64,000 bases of DNA from CAZXEU01 sp965207385 (GTDB taxonomy: Bacteria > Bacteroidota > Rhodothermia > Rhodothermales > Bin80): the NCBI GenBank assembly GCA_965207385.1, contig CBDBLZ010000017.1, positions 62,001 to 126,000 of the forward strand, read 5' to 3'. The notes beneath the pieces are model-generated. The model worked only from the letters and a program-made list of their open reading frames with translations. It had not been told where the DNA came from and did not search any database. The position numbers were made by a program, and so were the translations under genes. Shown in pieces: positions 8,700 to 17,340 of the stretch; within the stretch, counting starts at the first letter, position 1, and each line of letters starts with the position of its first letter.

Positions 8700-9173
8700 T
8701 CAGCGGTCGCCGCTATCCTGCTCCACGCAAGACGCCAGGTAGGACCGAATGCCGGCAAAAACCTCCCGCCAACCCTTGACGCACGCGTCGTGGAAATCAT
8801 CCGCCTCGGGCCCCATCGGAAACCCGCGCTGCGTCACGCGAAGGAGCGTGCCGGACCCTTCTGCCTCCAGATCAAAATCAATTTCGAAGCGCGCTTCGAA
8901 CGGAAGAGGCCCCGGTCTGCCGTAGTAATAGTGATCGGCCAACCCCAAGTGGCTTGGCGCCTTGAGTTCCCGGATCGACGTTACCGTAACGTATTCCGGC
9001 GCGTCCTCGTCCTCTCCCCAGGCGACGGCATACCTTCCGCCTTGCTGCGGAACGACGATGGCAGAAGCAGCACTCCACCATATGCGTATGGCGCTGGGCC
9101 GGAGCAGCACCGAAAAAAGCAGATCGGGTGTCGCATCAAATGATTCCTGGTGCCGTAGCGTACGCGTATCCAT
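8700..9173 (-). CDS. SRPBCC (AHSA1-like) domain protein
   Basis: A 157-residue single-domain START/Bet v 1-like protein. The N-terminal ESFDATPDLLFSVLLRPSAIRIWW segment and the C-terminal GWREVFAGIRSYL helix fit the activator of Hsp90 ATPase 1-like family. Such proteins bind hydrophobic ligands or act as chaperone-linked modules. No context clue points to the ligand. It starts at 9173 with an 0.8 kb gene-poor stretch upstream. Confidence 0.78.
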   Translation of the reverse strand: MDTRTLRHQESFDATPDLLFSVLLRPSAIRIWWSAASAIVVPQQGGRYAVAWGEDEDAPEYVTVTSIRELKAPSHLGLADHYYYGRPGPLPFEARFEIDFDLEAEGSGTLLRVTQRGFPMGPEADDFHDACVKGWREVFAGIRSYLASCVEQDSGDR

Positions 9174-10003
9174 TTGTATTGCAGGCTGAATGTTCGGGAC
9201 TCAAAGATAATCGTCGGCCGGTATTCCCAGACAACTGACCCGAAGATAACCGGATTCGACGCTAGCGGCGAGACTTGGATGAGGCGCCTCGCCGAATCCG
9301 ACCGCTCAGGCACGGGCAAGCGGCAACGTCAGCCCGAAGCACGCCAGGCGGCCGATCTTGTGCCAGCTCGCCCCCTCCGGAGAAGAAGGGACCATACCGC
9401 AGCTGCAGCTTGCAAGAAGGCTACCCGCACGGACCCCTGGAGAAGCGACCGGGCGCTTTCGACGGAAAATCAGAGTATTGTTCGCGTGCTAAGCCCCGAT
9501 GGACCATAACGCATGATTTCGGTTGAGTCCGGAGCTGCCGCCATATCCAGCCGCGCGCTTGCCGATCGCAGAGCCGGCTAACGCAAGACCTGGTTGCGGC
9601 TGCTCCTGCCTTCCCGGTCGCTTCTCCACAGGTCATCCTTGTGATTGCAAGATACGGGTTCGCGGCTTTCGGAATCAGCACACCTGATCGACGGTGCAGA
9701 GATTGACGGCGTCCTTTGCGAGGTCAAGGCCGCTCCCCTGCTGTCAGTCGTTCTCGAGATTTGCGCATCCACCTGCAGGCACCCGCTTGAGGTGGCCCTC
9801 ATCCATTGATTCCCGGGACCACCGCCCATGCACCTTCCGCGGAATCGGCTCTAGTGCCGGGCATCATGTGCTCAGCGAGCGATACGGATTCCCGAGCCAG
9901 ACCCGGACAAAATCGAACAATCGGGGCCGATAACATCCAGCCCGCGGTTTCATTGCGACCCGATTCAGGCGCCGCCAAATTCGCCCTTCACGGGCAATGG
10001 GCC
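9174..10003. other. Gene-poor stretch of 0.83 kb
   Basis: No open frame here has coding character: all are short, rich in Arg, Ser and Pro, and interrupted. A partial inverted repeat (GGATTCG near 9250 and CGAATCC near 9299) is present without a T tract. The stretch may hold a decayed gene and the promoter of the SRPBCC gene, but nothing specific can be supported. Confidence 0.5.
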
Positions 10004-10543
10004 CTACGCGACATCGAACAGGTCGGTTTGCCCCCTCGTGATTCTCGCCATGACCTGGGCGTGCGTCAACATCCTTCCCCCCTCATCGACGTGCGAGACG
10101 GCGACGCCCCGTTTGTCCAGCTCCTTGCCGATCAGCTTGCTGCGGTGGCACCGCTCCGGTCTTAGTTCGCTGCACAGGAGCGCAATCCGAATTCCCCGCC
10201 CGGCAGCCGCCATCACACGCTCCAGTCCCAGCAAAAACTCCGGCCTTCCGGCAAGAATGCCATAGCTCACTTTGCCATGGACATAACAGTCCGCATCATC
10301 CGGCCTCCCGCCCAGGAATGCACCCATGAACGCGTACCGCAGACCAGCCTCACGCAGCAGGCGTTCGAGGGACGCCTTCCTGAAATCGGGATTGAATCGG
10401 GAATAAGGCATCGATCGTACATCGAAAACATGTCCAACCCCATGCAAGTGCAGCAGAGCGACCATCTCCTGGGCAGTCCTGTTGCCATATCCGATCGTGC
10501 ATACGAGACCGGAGTCTGCGGAGTCGCTCATGCCGCGCTCCAA
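10004..10543 (-). CDS. DUF488 domain protein
   Basis: A 179-residue protein of the DUF488 family. Diagnostic segments are the N-terminal TIGYGNRT, DVRSMPYSRFNPDF, and the C-terminal ALLCSELRPERCHRSKLIG with its conserved Cys and CHR. The family has no well-established biochemical role. A second possible start is Met at residue 5 (10531). It stands alone, 115 bases downstream of the PCP_red cluster on the same strand reading direction but upstream of the gene-poor gap. Confidence 0.85.
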   Translation of the reverse strand: MERGMSDSADSGLVCTIGYGNRTAQEMVALLHLHGVGHVFDVRSMPYSRFNPDFRKASLERLLREAGLRYAFMGAFLGGRPDDADCYVHGKVSYGILAGRPEFLLGLERVMAAAGRGIRIALLCSELRPERCHRSKLIGKELDKRGVAVSHVDEGGRMLTHAQVMARITRGQTDLFDVA

Positions 10544-10658
10544 TACTGTGCCTGGATGAGTGCGCCCGCTACGCGGCAGCGCCGCTCAGCAGGAAGGAGG
10601 CGATTTTCCACACCCTTTACCCGCCGTTGCATGGAAGCGGCACCCTGGCGATTCGTGA

Positions 10659-11129
10659 CTACATGCCCAGGCTACTCTTCACCTCATCCAACAATTGCGC
10701 GTCAATTGCTGAGTGGCCGCGCTGCCGGGCAAACGATTCGATCTGCCTGCGCACCGAGGCCCGCACAAAGTCCGGAATGGCCGCCAGTCGCGCTTCGGCT
10801 TCGGCCGTCCAGGCGGGCGCACCCGACATGTTGTCTGCCGCCGCTACAACGCCGGTAAACGGGCACTTCGAGCCCGCCGCGGGCTCTGGATTCCCCTTGC
10901 CCGTGGCAAGCGACGAGCGGAGCATTTCCATGGGCTTAGCCTCCTCGGGACGACCCCCGATCTTGACACCCAGGGAGCGCACCATCTGGGTCTCCATCCT
11001 GTTGGTCAGCATGGCCATATCCCGGCTGCAGGAGGGGCATCGATACACAATGGACATGCTGCCATCCTCCGGCCCCAGAGCATTCTCGAGCAGCATGGGC
11101 TCGTCACAGGGTATACAAAGAAACTTCAT
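10659..11129 (-). CDS. Zinc-ribbon protein with C-terminal PCP_red domain
   Basis: A 156-residue protein. The N-terminus has two CxxC pairs (Cys5/8 CIPC and Cys31/34 CPSC), a zinc ribbon or rubredoxin-like knuckle. Residues about 106-156 form a PCP_red domain: WTAEAEARL, IPDFVR, the helix RRQIESFARQRG and a terminal helix. This small domain is otherwise found at the C-terminus of the ChlB/BchB subunit of dark protochlorophyllide reductase. It is the last gene of the ten-gene cluster; its ATG overlaps the Mrp stop by four bases (ATGA), indicating coupling. Function unknown; tetrapyrrole or Fe-S handling is inference. Confidence 0.85.
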   Translation of the reverse strand: MKFLCIPCDEPMLLENALGPEDGSMSIVYRCPSCSRDMAMLTNRMETQMVRSLGVKIGGRPEEAKPMEMLRSSLATGKGNPEPAAGSKCPFTGVVAAADNMSGAPAWTAEAEARLAAIPDFVRASVRRQIESFARQRGHSAIDAQLLDEVKSSLGM

Positions 11130-12034
11130 GGGCTTGCAACTTCGCTTTCGACCAACTCCTGCTGCACGGCCTGCCCGATACGTTCGTATGCTAGCGCAGC
11201 CATGCTGCCAGCTGCCTGGTCAAAGAATGATATGCCTTGATCCGCGCAGGAACGGATCCGCTTGTCAAACGGAACGGCCCCCAGATAGGGTAAGCCATTC
11301 GCAGCTGCAAATTCTTCAGAACCGCGCGCGGAGCCGAACAGCGTCTCCAAACTGCCGCATCGGGAGCAGCAGAAATGACCCATGTTGTCTACGAGGCCGA
11401 GCATGCGGACGCGGCACGCGTCCGCAGCCATGGTGATTGAGCGCCCGACCACCAGATGCGAAACATCGCTTCCGACAGTCACCGCTAGTGCACCAGAAAG
11501 TCCCGGAACCAGCTCCGCCAGATTGGCCAGCCTGTCGCCGCCAGGCGGAAGATCTACCAGCAGCACATCCAGACTGCCCCATTCGGTATCCGCCAGCATC
11601 TCGCGAAGCGCGCCCATTTCCACCATGGGGCGCCACGCATACGCACCTGTCTGCGTGGGCGCCCGCCATAGAACAGGCGAGGTATCCTCCAACAGAAACA
11701 GGTCCATGGACATGACCCGAATACCCAGTCTGGCGACTGCGGGCAACATGCCCGAAGATCCGGCGCGAGGAGAATGACTCCGGACGCCTGTCATCTTGGG
11801 AATCGAGGCGCCGTGAATATCTGCGTCCAGTATTCCAATCGCCTGCCCCTGTCGTGCGAGCACATCCGCCAGGTTTACGGTAAAGGTGCTCTTGCCGACT
11901 CCTCCCTTGCCGCTCATGACGGCGACGACGTGCCCAATATCTGCCAGACGCTGCTGCAGCTGACGCTGCTGTGCGCCAACCTGCGCCGCTACATCCGATC
12001 CCCCGTCCCCGGCGATATCATGGTAGGACTTCAA
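11126..12034 (-). CDS. Mrp/NBP35-family ATP-binding protein
   Basis: A 302-residue P-loop ATPase of the Mrp/ApbC/MinD-like group. The deviant Walker A is SGKGGVGKST at residues 41-50, the switch region has LDADIHGASIP, and VDLPPGGDR is the conserved DLPPG motif. Cys222, Cys223 and Cys226 (FCCSRC) supply the CxxC that bridges an Fe-S cluster between monomers in this family. The usual N-terminal DUF59 domain is absent. Family members carry and transfer Fe-S clusters. It overlaps both neighbours by four bases, so it belongs to the PCP_red cluster and may deliver Fe-S clusters to the radical SAM enzyme or ferredoxin. Confidence 0.9.
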   Translation of the reverse strand: MKSYHDIAGDGGSDVAAQVGAQQRQLQQRLADIGHVVAVMSGKGGVGKSTFTVNLADVLARQGQAIGILDADIHGASIPKMTGVRSHSPRAGSSGMLPAVARLGIRVMSMDLFLLEDTSPVLWRAPTQTGAYAWRPMVEMGALREMLADTEWGSLDVLLVDLPPGGDRLANLAELVPGLSGALAVTVGSDVSHLVVGRSITMAADACRVRMLGLVDNMGHFCCSRCGSLETLFGSARGSEEFAAANGLPYLGAVPFDKRIRSCADQGISFFDQAAGSMAALAYERIGQAVQQELVESEVASP

Positions 12035-13935
12035 GGCCCCGCCTGCTCGCGCATCATTTCCTCCATCAGCTTCAGTCCTTCCTTGATCCCCTCCTCAGTG
12101 ATGCCAAGTGTAATCAGCGTGGTATTCCGGCCTTTCGCGACGGCCTGAACACGCTCCCTGGTGCGGTTTCGCATGAAGCCTTCCGGAACCCGGTCGAGGC
12201 GCGCCTTGGCCTTGGGTGTCCACAGAAAATCGCCATCGGCTATGAGTTCGTCCGTAGCCGGGGCCGCTGGCGCATCCCGCGGTCCGTCGCCATTTGCACC
12301 GGGCGTCTTGAGCGAGCCCCGCTCGGACAGGTGCCTGGTCTCCTCGTACTGGACTTCCGTCACATCCAGCACCATCTGGCGCGTAATAGTCGGAACGCGC
12401 TGCACGCGCGCGCGCTTCTCGATCTGCGCCTTGGCGCGCCGCATCTGGTACCCGTCAGGAACCTTGCGCAATTCCTCCCTCGCATCCCTTGTCCACTTCA
12501 GCTTTACGTCGTCGAATGTGGCACTCTCCCTGACACCACCTTCCAGCTGCCGGAGCTGCTCTATGGCCTGCTTATCCAGCTTCTGGAACGCCTCCCGCGC
12601 CGATCCGCACACTGCGCAGCGTACCGGTTCAAAATCACGGGCTGCATAGCCGCACTGCGCGCATATGTAGGTCACGGAATCAGAGGCCCGAATCTCTTCG
12701 GCCGCCGCATCCTCGGCAACTATGCCCATCTTGACCATAGAAGACCGGGGCAGGATGTTGCCCATAGCCTGCTCTACGATCTTGCGCGTTATGACGCTGT
12801 GGCCCCGCTCCATGGCCCACCTGTGAATCGTGGTCCGCGCTATGCCACGCGCAAAATCCGGCGCCGTATTCAAGAGTCGCGTTGCCGGCTCCGTCCATAG
12901 CATCGACGCTTCGGCCGCCACGTCCACGGGCGGCGTAAACCGCTGACTCGAAAGCAATATGTTGCACGGCGCCTGCCGAAGCAGGTTTTCCGTGTTGCTG
13001 CCGATGTCCATGTCGGTGTCGCTGTGCACGCCAATGCGGCCGAGCACCAGGAGCCAGGGCTGTTCGCGGCGCACGTACTGGAGCAACTTCTCGAAGGCCT
13101 TGCCGTCCAGCAGCGTAATCTTGAGGTCCGCTCCTTCTTCCTCGGCAATTTGCCGCGCCACCTCCAGGTGAGACTGGTAGATCTTCGCCAGGCCCGTATC
13201 GATTACTTCCTCGTGCAGCTGTTCCTGCTCCTTGAAGCGAAATACCTTGGATGCCTTCTCGGTGAGCACGTTCACGATGCTGTTGAACATCGCATAGTGC
13301 AGGTACGGGTCATACACCGATACCGCTTCAACCTGCCGGCCCGTGGCGCGTCCAAGCTGCAGCGCCGTCCTGAGGCCCGCGAAAGATTCCGGACTACCGT
13401 CGATGCCCACCACAATGGAGCCCTTCTCGAGGCTCTTTTCGGGCTCCAGCCGCTTGATCACCAGCGTGTCCGTCCGCACGCGGCGGGTAACGCGCTCGCA
13501 GACGCTGCCTAGCACACTGTCCTTGACCGCTCCGAGGCCCAGGGCGCCCAAAACGACCAGATCATAGCCGCTGTCTTCGATGTCCTTGACAATGACCTTC
13601 CAGTTCTTGCCGTCATACATTTTGGGTTCAAAAGGCACACCCGCTTCGCGACAACGCTGGTCGGCAACCACGAGATAGGAATCGGAAATCAGCTCCAGGC
13701 CCATCGTGATCAGCGTGTCATGAATCTTGCGCTGCTTCTCCATGGCATCTTCCAGCAGATACTCCTCCGGAAGCGTGTACTCCATTTGCTTGAACCGGTA
13801 GTCATGCATGCGCGCAGCGTAGGCATGGCTGCCGGTAATCGAAGCGCCAAACTCCCTGGCGAGCTCGACGGCCATGTCCACGGCGCAAATCGAATGCTCC
13901 GAATTGTCTACCGGAACGAAAATATTCTTGTACAT
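12031..13935 (-). CDS. Tandem universal stress protein fused to three PCP_red domains and a rubredoxin-like knuckle
   Basis: A 634-residue cytosolic multidomain protein. The start at 13935 is fixed by a near-perfect AGGAGGT seven bases upstream; a longer frame exists but is not needed. Order: USP domain 1 (residues 1-162), USP domain 2 (172-331, with the ATP-loop-like GRIGVHSDTDMDIGS and TENLLR), PCP_red 1 (347-395), a rubredoxin-like zinc knuckle (Cys425/428 and Cys440/443), PCP_red 2 (481-528) and PCP_red 3 (571-620). Each PCP_red shows the W-x-A-x-x-L-x-x-x-P pattern followed by a basic helix. It overlaps the Mrp gene by four bases. USP domains often bind ATP and PCP_red is tied to a tetrapyrrole enzyme, so a scaffold or carrier is possible, but no role is established. 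Confidence 0.88.
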   Translation of the reverse strand: MYKNIFVPVDNSEHSICAVDMAVELAREFGASITGSHAYAARMHDYRFKQMEYTLPEEYLLEDAMEKQRKIHDTLITMGLELISDSYLVVADQRCREAGVPFEPKMYDGKNWKVIVKDIEDSGYDLVVLGALGLGAVKDSVLGSVCERVTRRVRTDTLVIKRLEPEKSLEKGSIVVGIDGSPESFAGLRTALQLGRATGRQVEAVSVYDPYLHYAMFNSIVNVLTEKASKVFRFKEQEQLHEEVIDTGLAKIYQSHLEVARQIAEEEGADLKITLLDGKAFEKLLQYVRREQPWLLVLGRIGVHSDTDMDIGSNTENLLRQAPCNILLSSQRFTPPVDVAAEASMLWTEPATRLLNTAPDFARGIARTTIHRWAMERGHSVITRKIVEQAMGNILPRSSMVKMGIVAEDAAAEEIRASDSVTYICAQCGYAARDFEPVRCAVCGSAREAFQKLDKQAIEQLRQLEGGVRESATFDDVKLKWTRDAREELRKVPDGYQMRRAKAQIEKRARVQRVPTITRQMVLDVTEVQYEETRHLSERGSLKTPGANGDGPRDAPAAPATDELIADGDFLWTPKAKARLDRVPEGFMRNRTRERVQAVAKGRNTTLITLGITEEGIKEGLKLMEEMMREQAGP

Positions 13936-14008
13936 GAGACCTCCTGGCACCTCGCGCGGCCTTGTCATACCGCCAAGTCCGACGAATGTGGCAATGGTAT
14001 GGGACTTG

Positions 14009-14347
14009 TCAGTAGATGTAGGCCATGCGCTCCTGCACGTAGTTGAGTCTGTCCATGACATAGCTCAGCTCGGCGCTGTCCATTTCGCCGTGCACCAGCG
14101 CTGTTGCAAGAATCGCTGAAGCCAGGTGACGCGAGCAGCCGGATACCTCCTGGAGGCGCGCCCTGGCGACGCAGTCGACAAATCTCCGAAGCTCAAATCT
14201 GGCCCTGACCAGAGTATTGCGCTGTTCGACGGCGAGGTCCGGCTTCTCGAGAATGCCGGCGAGTCGCGTGATCTCCAGGGCCAGAATGGAGGGCGTCATC
14301 TGCTGAAACTCCTTCCAGCTCAGGAACTGGATTTCATTTTCAACCAT
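14009..14347 (-). CDS. Small helical protein of the PCP_red cluster, unknown
   Basis: A 112-residue protein starting MVENEIQFLSWKEF. Its ATG shares one base with the ferredoxin stop (TGATG), which decides the start over the longer frame. It appears fully helical, with many Leu, Glu and Arg, one Cys near FVDC and another in SGCSRH. No signal peptide is visible. It lies between the ferredoxin and the USP-PCP_red gene. I do not recognise the family. Confidence 0.7.
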   Translation of the reverse strand: MVENEIQFLSWKEFQQMTPSILALEITRLAGILEKPDLAVEQRNTLVRARFELRRFVDCVARARLQEVSGCSRHLASAILATALVHGEMDSAELSYVMDRLNYVQERMAYIY

Positions 14348-14535
14348 CACACATTCTCCGTCTCCTCTTCGACCGCTACGATGGCATCGAACTCGCACAT
14401 CACCAGACATTCTTCAAAGTCGCAGCACGTGTCATCAATCACGTAGACGGGATCGCCCTCGGAAATGGCCGATATAGGACACACGTCGATGCACATGTCG
14501 CACGCCGTACAAGCTTCGGTAATCGTATACGGCAT
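14347..14535 (-). CDS. Ferredoxin, 4Fe-4S type, with atypical second cluster motif
   Basis: A 62-residue ferredoxin. The first cluster motif is canonical: Cys9, Cys12, Cys15 and Cys19-Pro. The second half has Cys37, Cys38, Cys43 and Cys47, i.e. two adjacent Cys, four residues, Cys, three residues, Cys, rather than CxxCxxCxxxC or the CxxC-x(6-9)-CxxxC of Allochromatium-type ferredoxins. It may hold a rearranged or single cluster. It is six bases downstream of the radical SAM gene and coupled to the next gene, so it is a likely electron donor for the radical SAM enzyme. Confidence 0.88.
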   Translation of the reverse strand: MPYTITEACTACDMCIDVCPISAISEGDPVYVIDDTCCDFEECLVMCEFDAIVAVEEETENV

Positions 14536-14540
14536 GGCTG

Positions 14541-15827
14541 CTAGACGAGGTGCTTCGGGGCCTCAATCTCTGCCGCCTCCTGGACAAAGCGGCTGTTTCG
14601 CGTCATGCCGGAAAGCGCGCCCGTCATCACAGCCGTGGTGATGCAAGAGAGTCCGTGCCGCTCTGCGTATGCTTCCACGCCCTTGCGCGTCTTTTCGCGG
14701 ATGAAGGCGATGGGAATGCGTTCCAGCCGCCGGAGCGCAGGCTCGCCCCAGACCATCGCCGTCTTCGGCAGTGACCTCCCCGCGGGCTGGTACCTGCAGG
14801 CAGGATCCTCCTCCAGATAGTCTCCCGTCATGGCATATGCTCGGCACCGACAGCCCCCGCAAATCTCCTTGAACTCGCAGACCCCGCAGCGACCCTTGAG
14901 GCGGCCTGCGTCACGCAGATCGCGGAAAACCGGTGAATTCTCCCAGATGTCCGTAAACGACCGCTCAAGAACGCTGCCTCCCACCGCAGTCATGTACGGA
15001 CACGGGGTAACGTCCCCCTCCGGCGTGATGCGACAATACTGGGTTGCCGCCATGCATCCTCCACTTTCGAGGCCGGCCAGTCCCCTGTCGTAGGCGATCT
15101 GCTTGAACTGCGGCGCACACTTGGAGCGCACCAGCATCGGTCTGTAGTCATCCTGCATGTCGACCAGGCGCTCAAGCATAGCCTCCGTCCGCGCTGCCTT
15201 CAGTTCAGACATGCCCTGACCCCGGCCCGTCTGCACCAGGAAGTACAGGTTGAAAGCCCAGGCTCCCTTTTCTCTTGCAAACGAGAGCAATGCGGGGATT
15301 TCGTCGTAGTTCTCCTCCATGACGGTCGTCTGCACGAGAACCTCGAGACCGTGCCTGCGGCACGTGTCGATGGCGCGCACGCTGTGCTGCCAGGCATTTG
15401 GTCCGCCGCGAAAGCTGTTGTGCCGCTCAGGATCGATGGAGTCGATGCTGATGCCCACACCCTTTATGCCACAATCGACCATCCGGCCTGCTACACGGTC
15501 GGTTACCAGGACGCCATTGGTGCCCATGACCACCCAGATGCCCTTCCCGGAGGCCCGCTCGGCGATCGCAAAGATATCCCGACGAAGCAGCGGCTCCCCG
15601 CCCGTCAGGATCAACATCTCCGTGCCGAGCGCCTCCATCTCGTCCAGGAGACGGAGACACTCCTCCGTGGTCAGTTCACGCTCCGCCTTGCGCCCTGCCG
15701 ACATGTAGCAGTGCGGACAGCGCAGGTTGCACTTCTTGGTCAGATTCCAGGAGATGAGGGAAGGCTTGTACTTCACAGCGCTGGTAGCGGCAATGACACG
15801 CGCTGCTAGACCTTCCTTTGGCGCCAC
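14541..15827 (-). CDS. Radical SAM/SPASM enzyme with C-terminal PCP_red domain
   Basis: A protein of about 428 residues. The radical SAM cluster motif CNLRCPHC (Cys33, 37, 40) is followed by the GGEPLLR SAM-binding motif and a TIM-barrel. A SPASM region near residues 285-345 carries Cys-rich segments (GCMAATQYCRI, CPYM, CGVCEFKEICGGCRCRA, DPAC) for auxiliary Fe-S clusters. Residues about 359-408 form a PCP_red domain (VWGEPALRRLERIP, then FIREKTRKGVEAYAERHG). The barrel resembles the haem-modifying AhbD/NirJ group and peptide-modifying SPASM enzymes. The start is uncertain. I use GTG at 15827, which overlaps the preceding stop by 22 bases; an ATG at 15986 and a GTG at 15776 are alternatives. 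Substrate unknown. Confidence 0.88.
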   Translation of the reverse strand: MAPKEGLAARVIAATSAVKYKPSLISWNLTKKCNLRCPHCYMSAGRKAERELTTEECLRLLDEMEALGTEMLILTGGEPLLRRDIFAIAERASGKGIWVVMGTNGVLVTDRVAGRMVDCGIKGVGISIDSIDPERHNSFRGGPNAWQHSVRAIDTCRRHGLEVLVQTTVMEENYDEIPALLSFAREKGAWAFNLYFLVQTGRGQGMSELKAARTEAMLERLVDMQDDYRPMLVRSKCAPQFKQIAYDRGLAGLESGGCMAATQYCRITPEGDVTPCPYMTAVGGSVLERSFTDIWENSPVFRDLRDAGRLKGRCGVCEFKEICGGCRCRAYAMTGDYLEEDPACRYQPAGRSLPKTAMVWGEPALRRLERIPIAFIREKTRKGVEAYAERHGLSCITTAVMTGALSGMTRNSRFVQEAAEIEAPKHLV

Positions 15828-17323
15828 CGAACCAGGCCAATCAGCCCGATCTCGACAAGCAGCACGACAAGCGCCCATGTGGCCATGGGGCCCGCTGCAG
15901 AAGTGGTCTCCAGTGGCGCCAGGTACACGTGATACCAGGCAGACAGTCCGCGCTTGTTGCCGCGCTCGCCACTCGCGCCGTCCCATACAGAGAACGAGAC
16001 GGGCGTAAAGGCGCTCTCGGCGAAATATAGCCCGCTTGGCCGCTCGCGCGCGCCCTTGAAGATGACGGTCCAGACGCCGTCACCATACTGCAGGTAATGC
16101 TCAAGTACCTCGTCTGACTCCGCTATGGAGCCCGACCCCGACCCGATGAGAACTTGCGCCTCTTCTGCTGCCATGTCGGCAAACCAGATGGCCATGGGGT
16201 TCCTGTCGTCCCCAAACATGAAATAGGGGCGCTCGAGTCCCTCGGGTGTGGTGGCGGGCAATAGCAGGGCCACGGCGTCGGAATACAACAGGCTGTCGGG
16301 GGCCGCCGTTGAATCAAACGGCGGCACCGCCATGGCCGGATGGTTCGAACCTGTTGCCTCAGCCGTCATGTCGTGCCACGAGAGCATGAAGGCAATGTCA
16401 TCCTCGTTGTAGACGGCACTGACCGAAACGCCGTTTACACCGGGATAGAAGGACCGGCCCGGCTCAATGACCTGTGCCACGATGGGGAAATAGGCCGTCG
16501 GGGCACCGTCAAAGAGCGCCGGCCCGCGCGTGATATCAAGCTCCTCGCTGAGGCCCAGACCTTCCACCACCGTTCCGTATTCGGGCTCATCGCGCGATAG
16601 TGACCACACGTAGTCTACCAGCGCCCAGCGGTCCTCCTCCTCGATCGTCTGGGCATAGGAAGGCATCGGAGTGCCGTTTAGCCCCGTGGTAAACGTGCGG
16701 TACACGTCTTCGCGCGTCGGGCTCGCCCGGAATGTCCAGCGCTTGGTCAGGTCAGCCGGACGGATGGGGTATCCCCAATCGTCCACGAGATCCGGTGCGG
16801 AAAACCCGTTTGCGCGACCGTTGTCACCGTGGCAGTCGGCGCACTGGTTGGCTTCGTACACTTCGCGTCCTCGCTCCAGCCTGCCCTCGTCAAAGGGCGG
16901 GGCATCGGGCACCTCCATTACCTGGGGCGTACCGTAGGGACCGGCAAAGGCCGGCTCGAAAGTCTTGATGTAGTATGCCAGATTGGTGATCTCCGACTCG
17001 CTCAGGATTCCCTCCCAGGCCGGCATGCTGGTATAGGGCATGCCCAGGCGTATGCTGCGCGCAATGTCCTCCGTGGTCGGAAGCTCACCACTGGCCGTGG
17101 AGCGAAACTTGAAGTTTCCCGAAGCAAAATCGCGCGGCGTCGGGCGCACGTACTGCGTTGCCACGGCCACTGCATCCCCTTCGGAGCCGTGGCAATGGGC
17201 ACACTTAGCATCATACACCTCCTTGCCGGCAGAGCGCTGCTGCTCAGTACCCAGGTCGGGTTCCTGGGCAAACGCCACGGACGCCCACAACAGCGCGCCA
17301 AATGCTAGGGCGGCAGTCCTCAT
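15806..17323 (-). CDS. Di-haem c cytochrome fused to ethylbenzene-dehydrogenase-like haem b domain, tail-anchored
   Basis: About 505 residues, starting MRTAALAF with GAGGAG some ten bases upstream. A cleavable signal peptide ends near AFAQ (residue 20). Two c-type haem sites follow: CAHCH (41-45) with a distal Met in the PYTSMPAW segment, and CADCH (161-165) with a later MPSYAQ Met. Residues about 250-480 match the EB_dh haem b-binding domain of ethylbenzene/dimethylsulfide dehydrogenase gamma subunits (YFPIVAQVIEPGRSFYPGVNGV, AIWFADMA, GVWTVIFKGARE). A C-terminal helix (about 478-498) anchors it to the membrane. It could carry electrons among the cluster's cytochromes. It follows the mono-haem cytochrome gene, whose stop is 18 bases upstream. 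Confidence 0.87.
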   Translation of the reverse strand: MRTAALAFGALLWASVAFAQEPDLGTEQQRSAGKEVYDAKCAHCHGSEGDAVAVATQYVRPTPRDFASGNFKFRSTASGELPTTEDIARSIRLGMPYTSMPAWEGILSESEITNLAYYIKTFEPAFAGPYGTPQVMEVPDAPPFDEGRLERGREVYEANQCADCHGDNGRANGFSAPDLVDDWGYPIRPADLTKRWTFRASPTREDVYRTFTTGLNGTPMPSYAQTIEEEDRWALVDYVWSLSRDEPEYGTVVEGLGLSEELDITRGPALFDGAPTAYFPIVAQVIEPGRSFYPGVNGVSVSAVYNEDDIAFMLSWHDMTAEATGSNHPAMAVPPFDSTAAPDSLLYSDAVALLLPATTPEGLERPYFMFGDDRNPMAIWFADMAAEEAQVLIGSGSGSIAESDEVLEHYLQYGDGVWTVIFKGARERPSGLYFAESAFTPVSFSVWDGASGERGNKRGLSAWYHVYLAPLETTSAAGPMATWALVVLLVEIGLIGLVRWRQRKV

Positions 17324-17340
17324 GGTGCCATATCTCCTCA

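Noticed and set aside
13936..14061. Longer N-terminus for the USP-PCP_red protein.
   Set aside because: A strong AGGAGGT right before the ATG at 13935 and the USP-typical MYKNIFVPVD start fit better.
10659..15827. PCP_red domains as evidence for chlorophyll biosynthesis.
   Set aside because: No ChlL/ChlN/ChlB catalytic subunits, reaction-centre or carotenoid genes are present; the domains sit in other protein contexts.
15828..15986. ATG at 15986 as start of the radical SAM gene.
   Set aside because: It would overlap the preceding cytochrome gene by 181 bases, and the added residues are Arg/Cys-rich with no similarity to the family.
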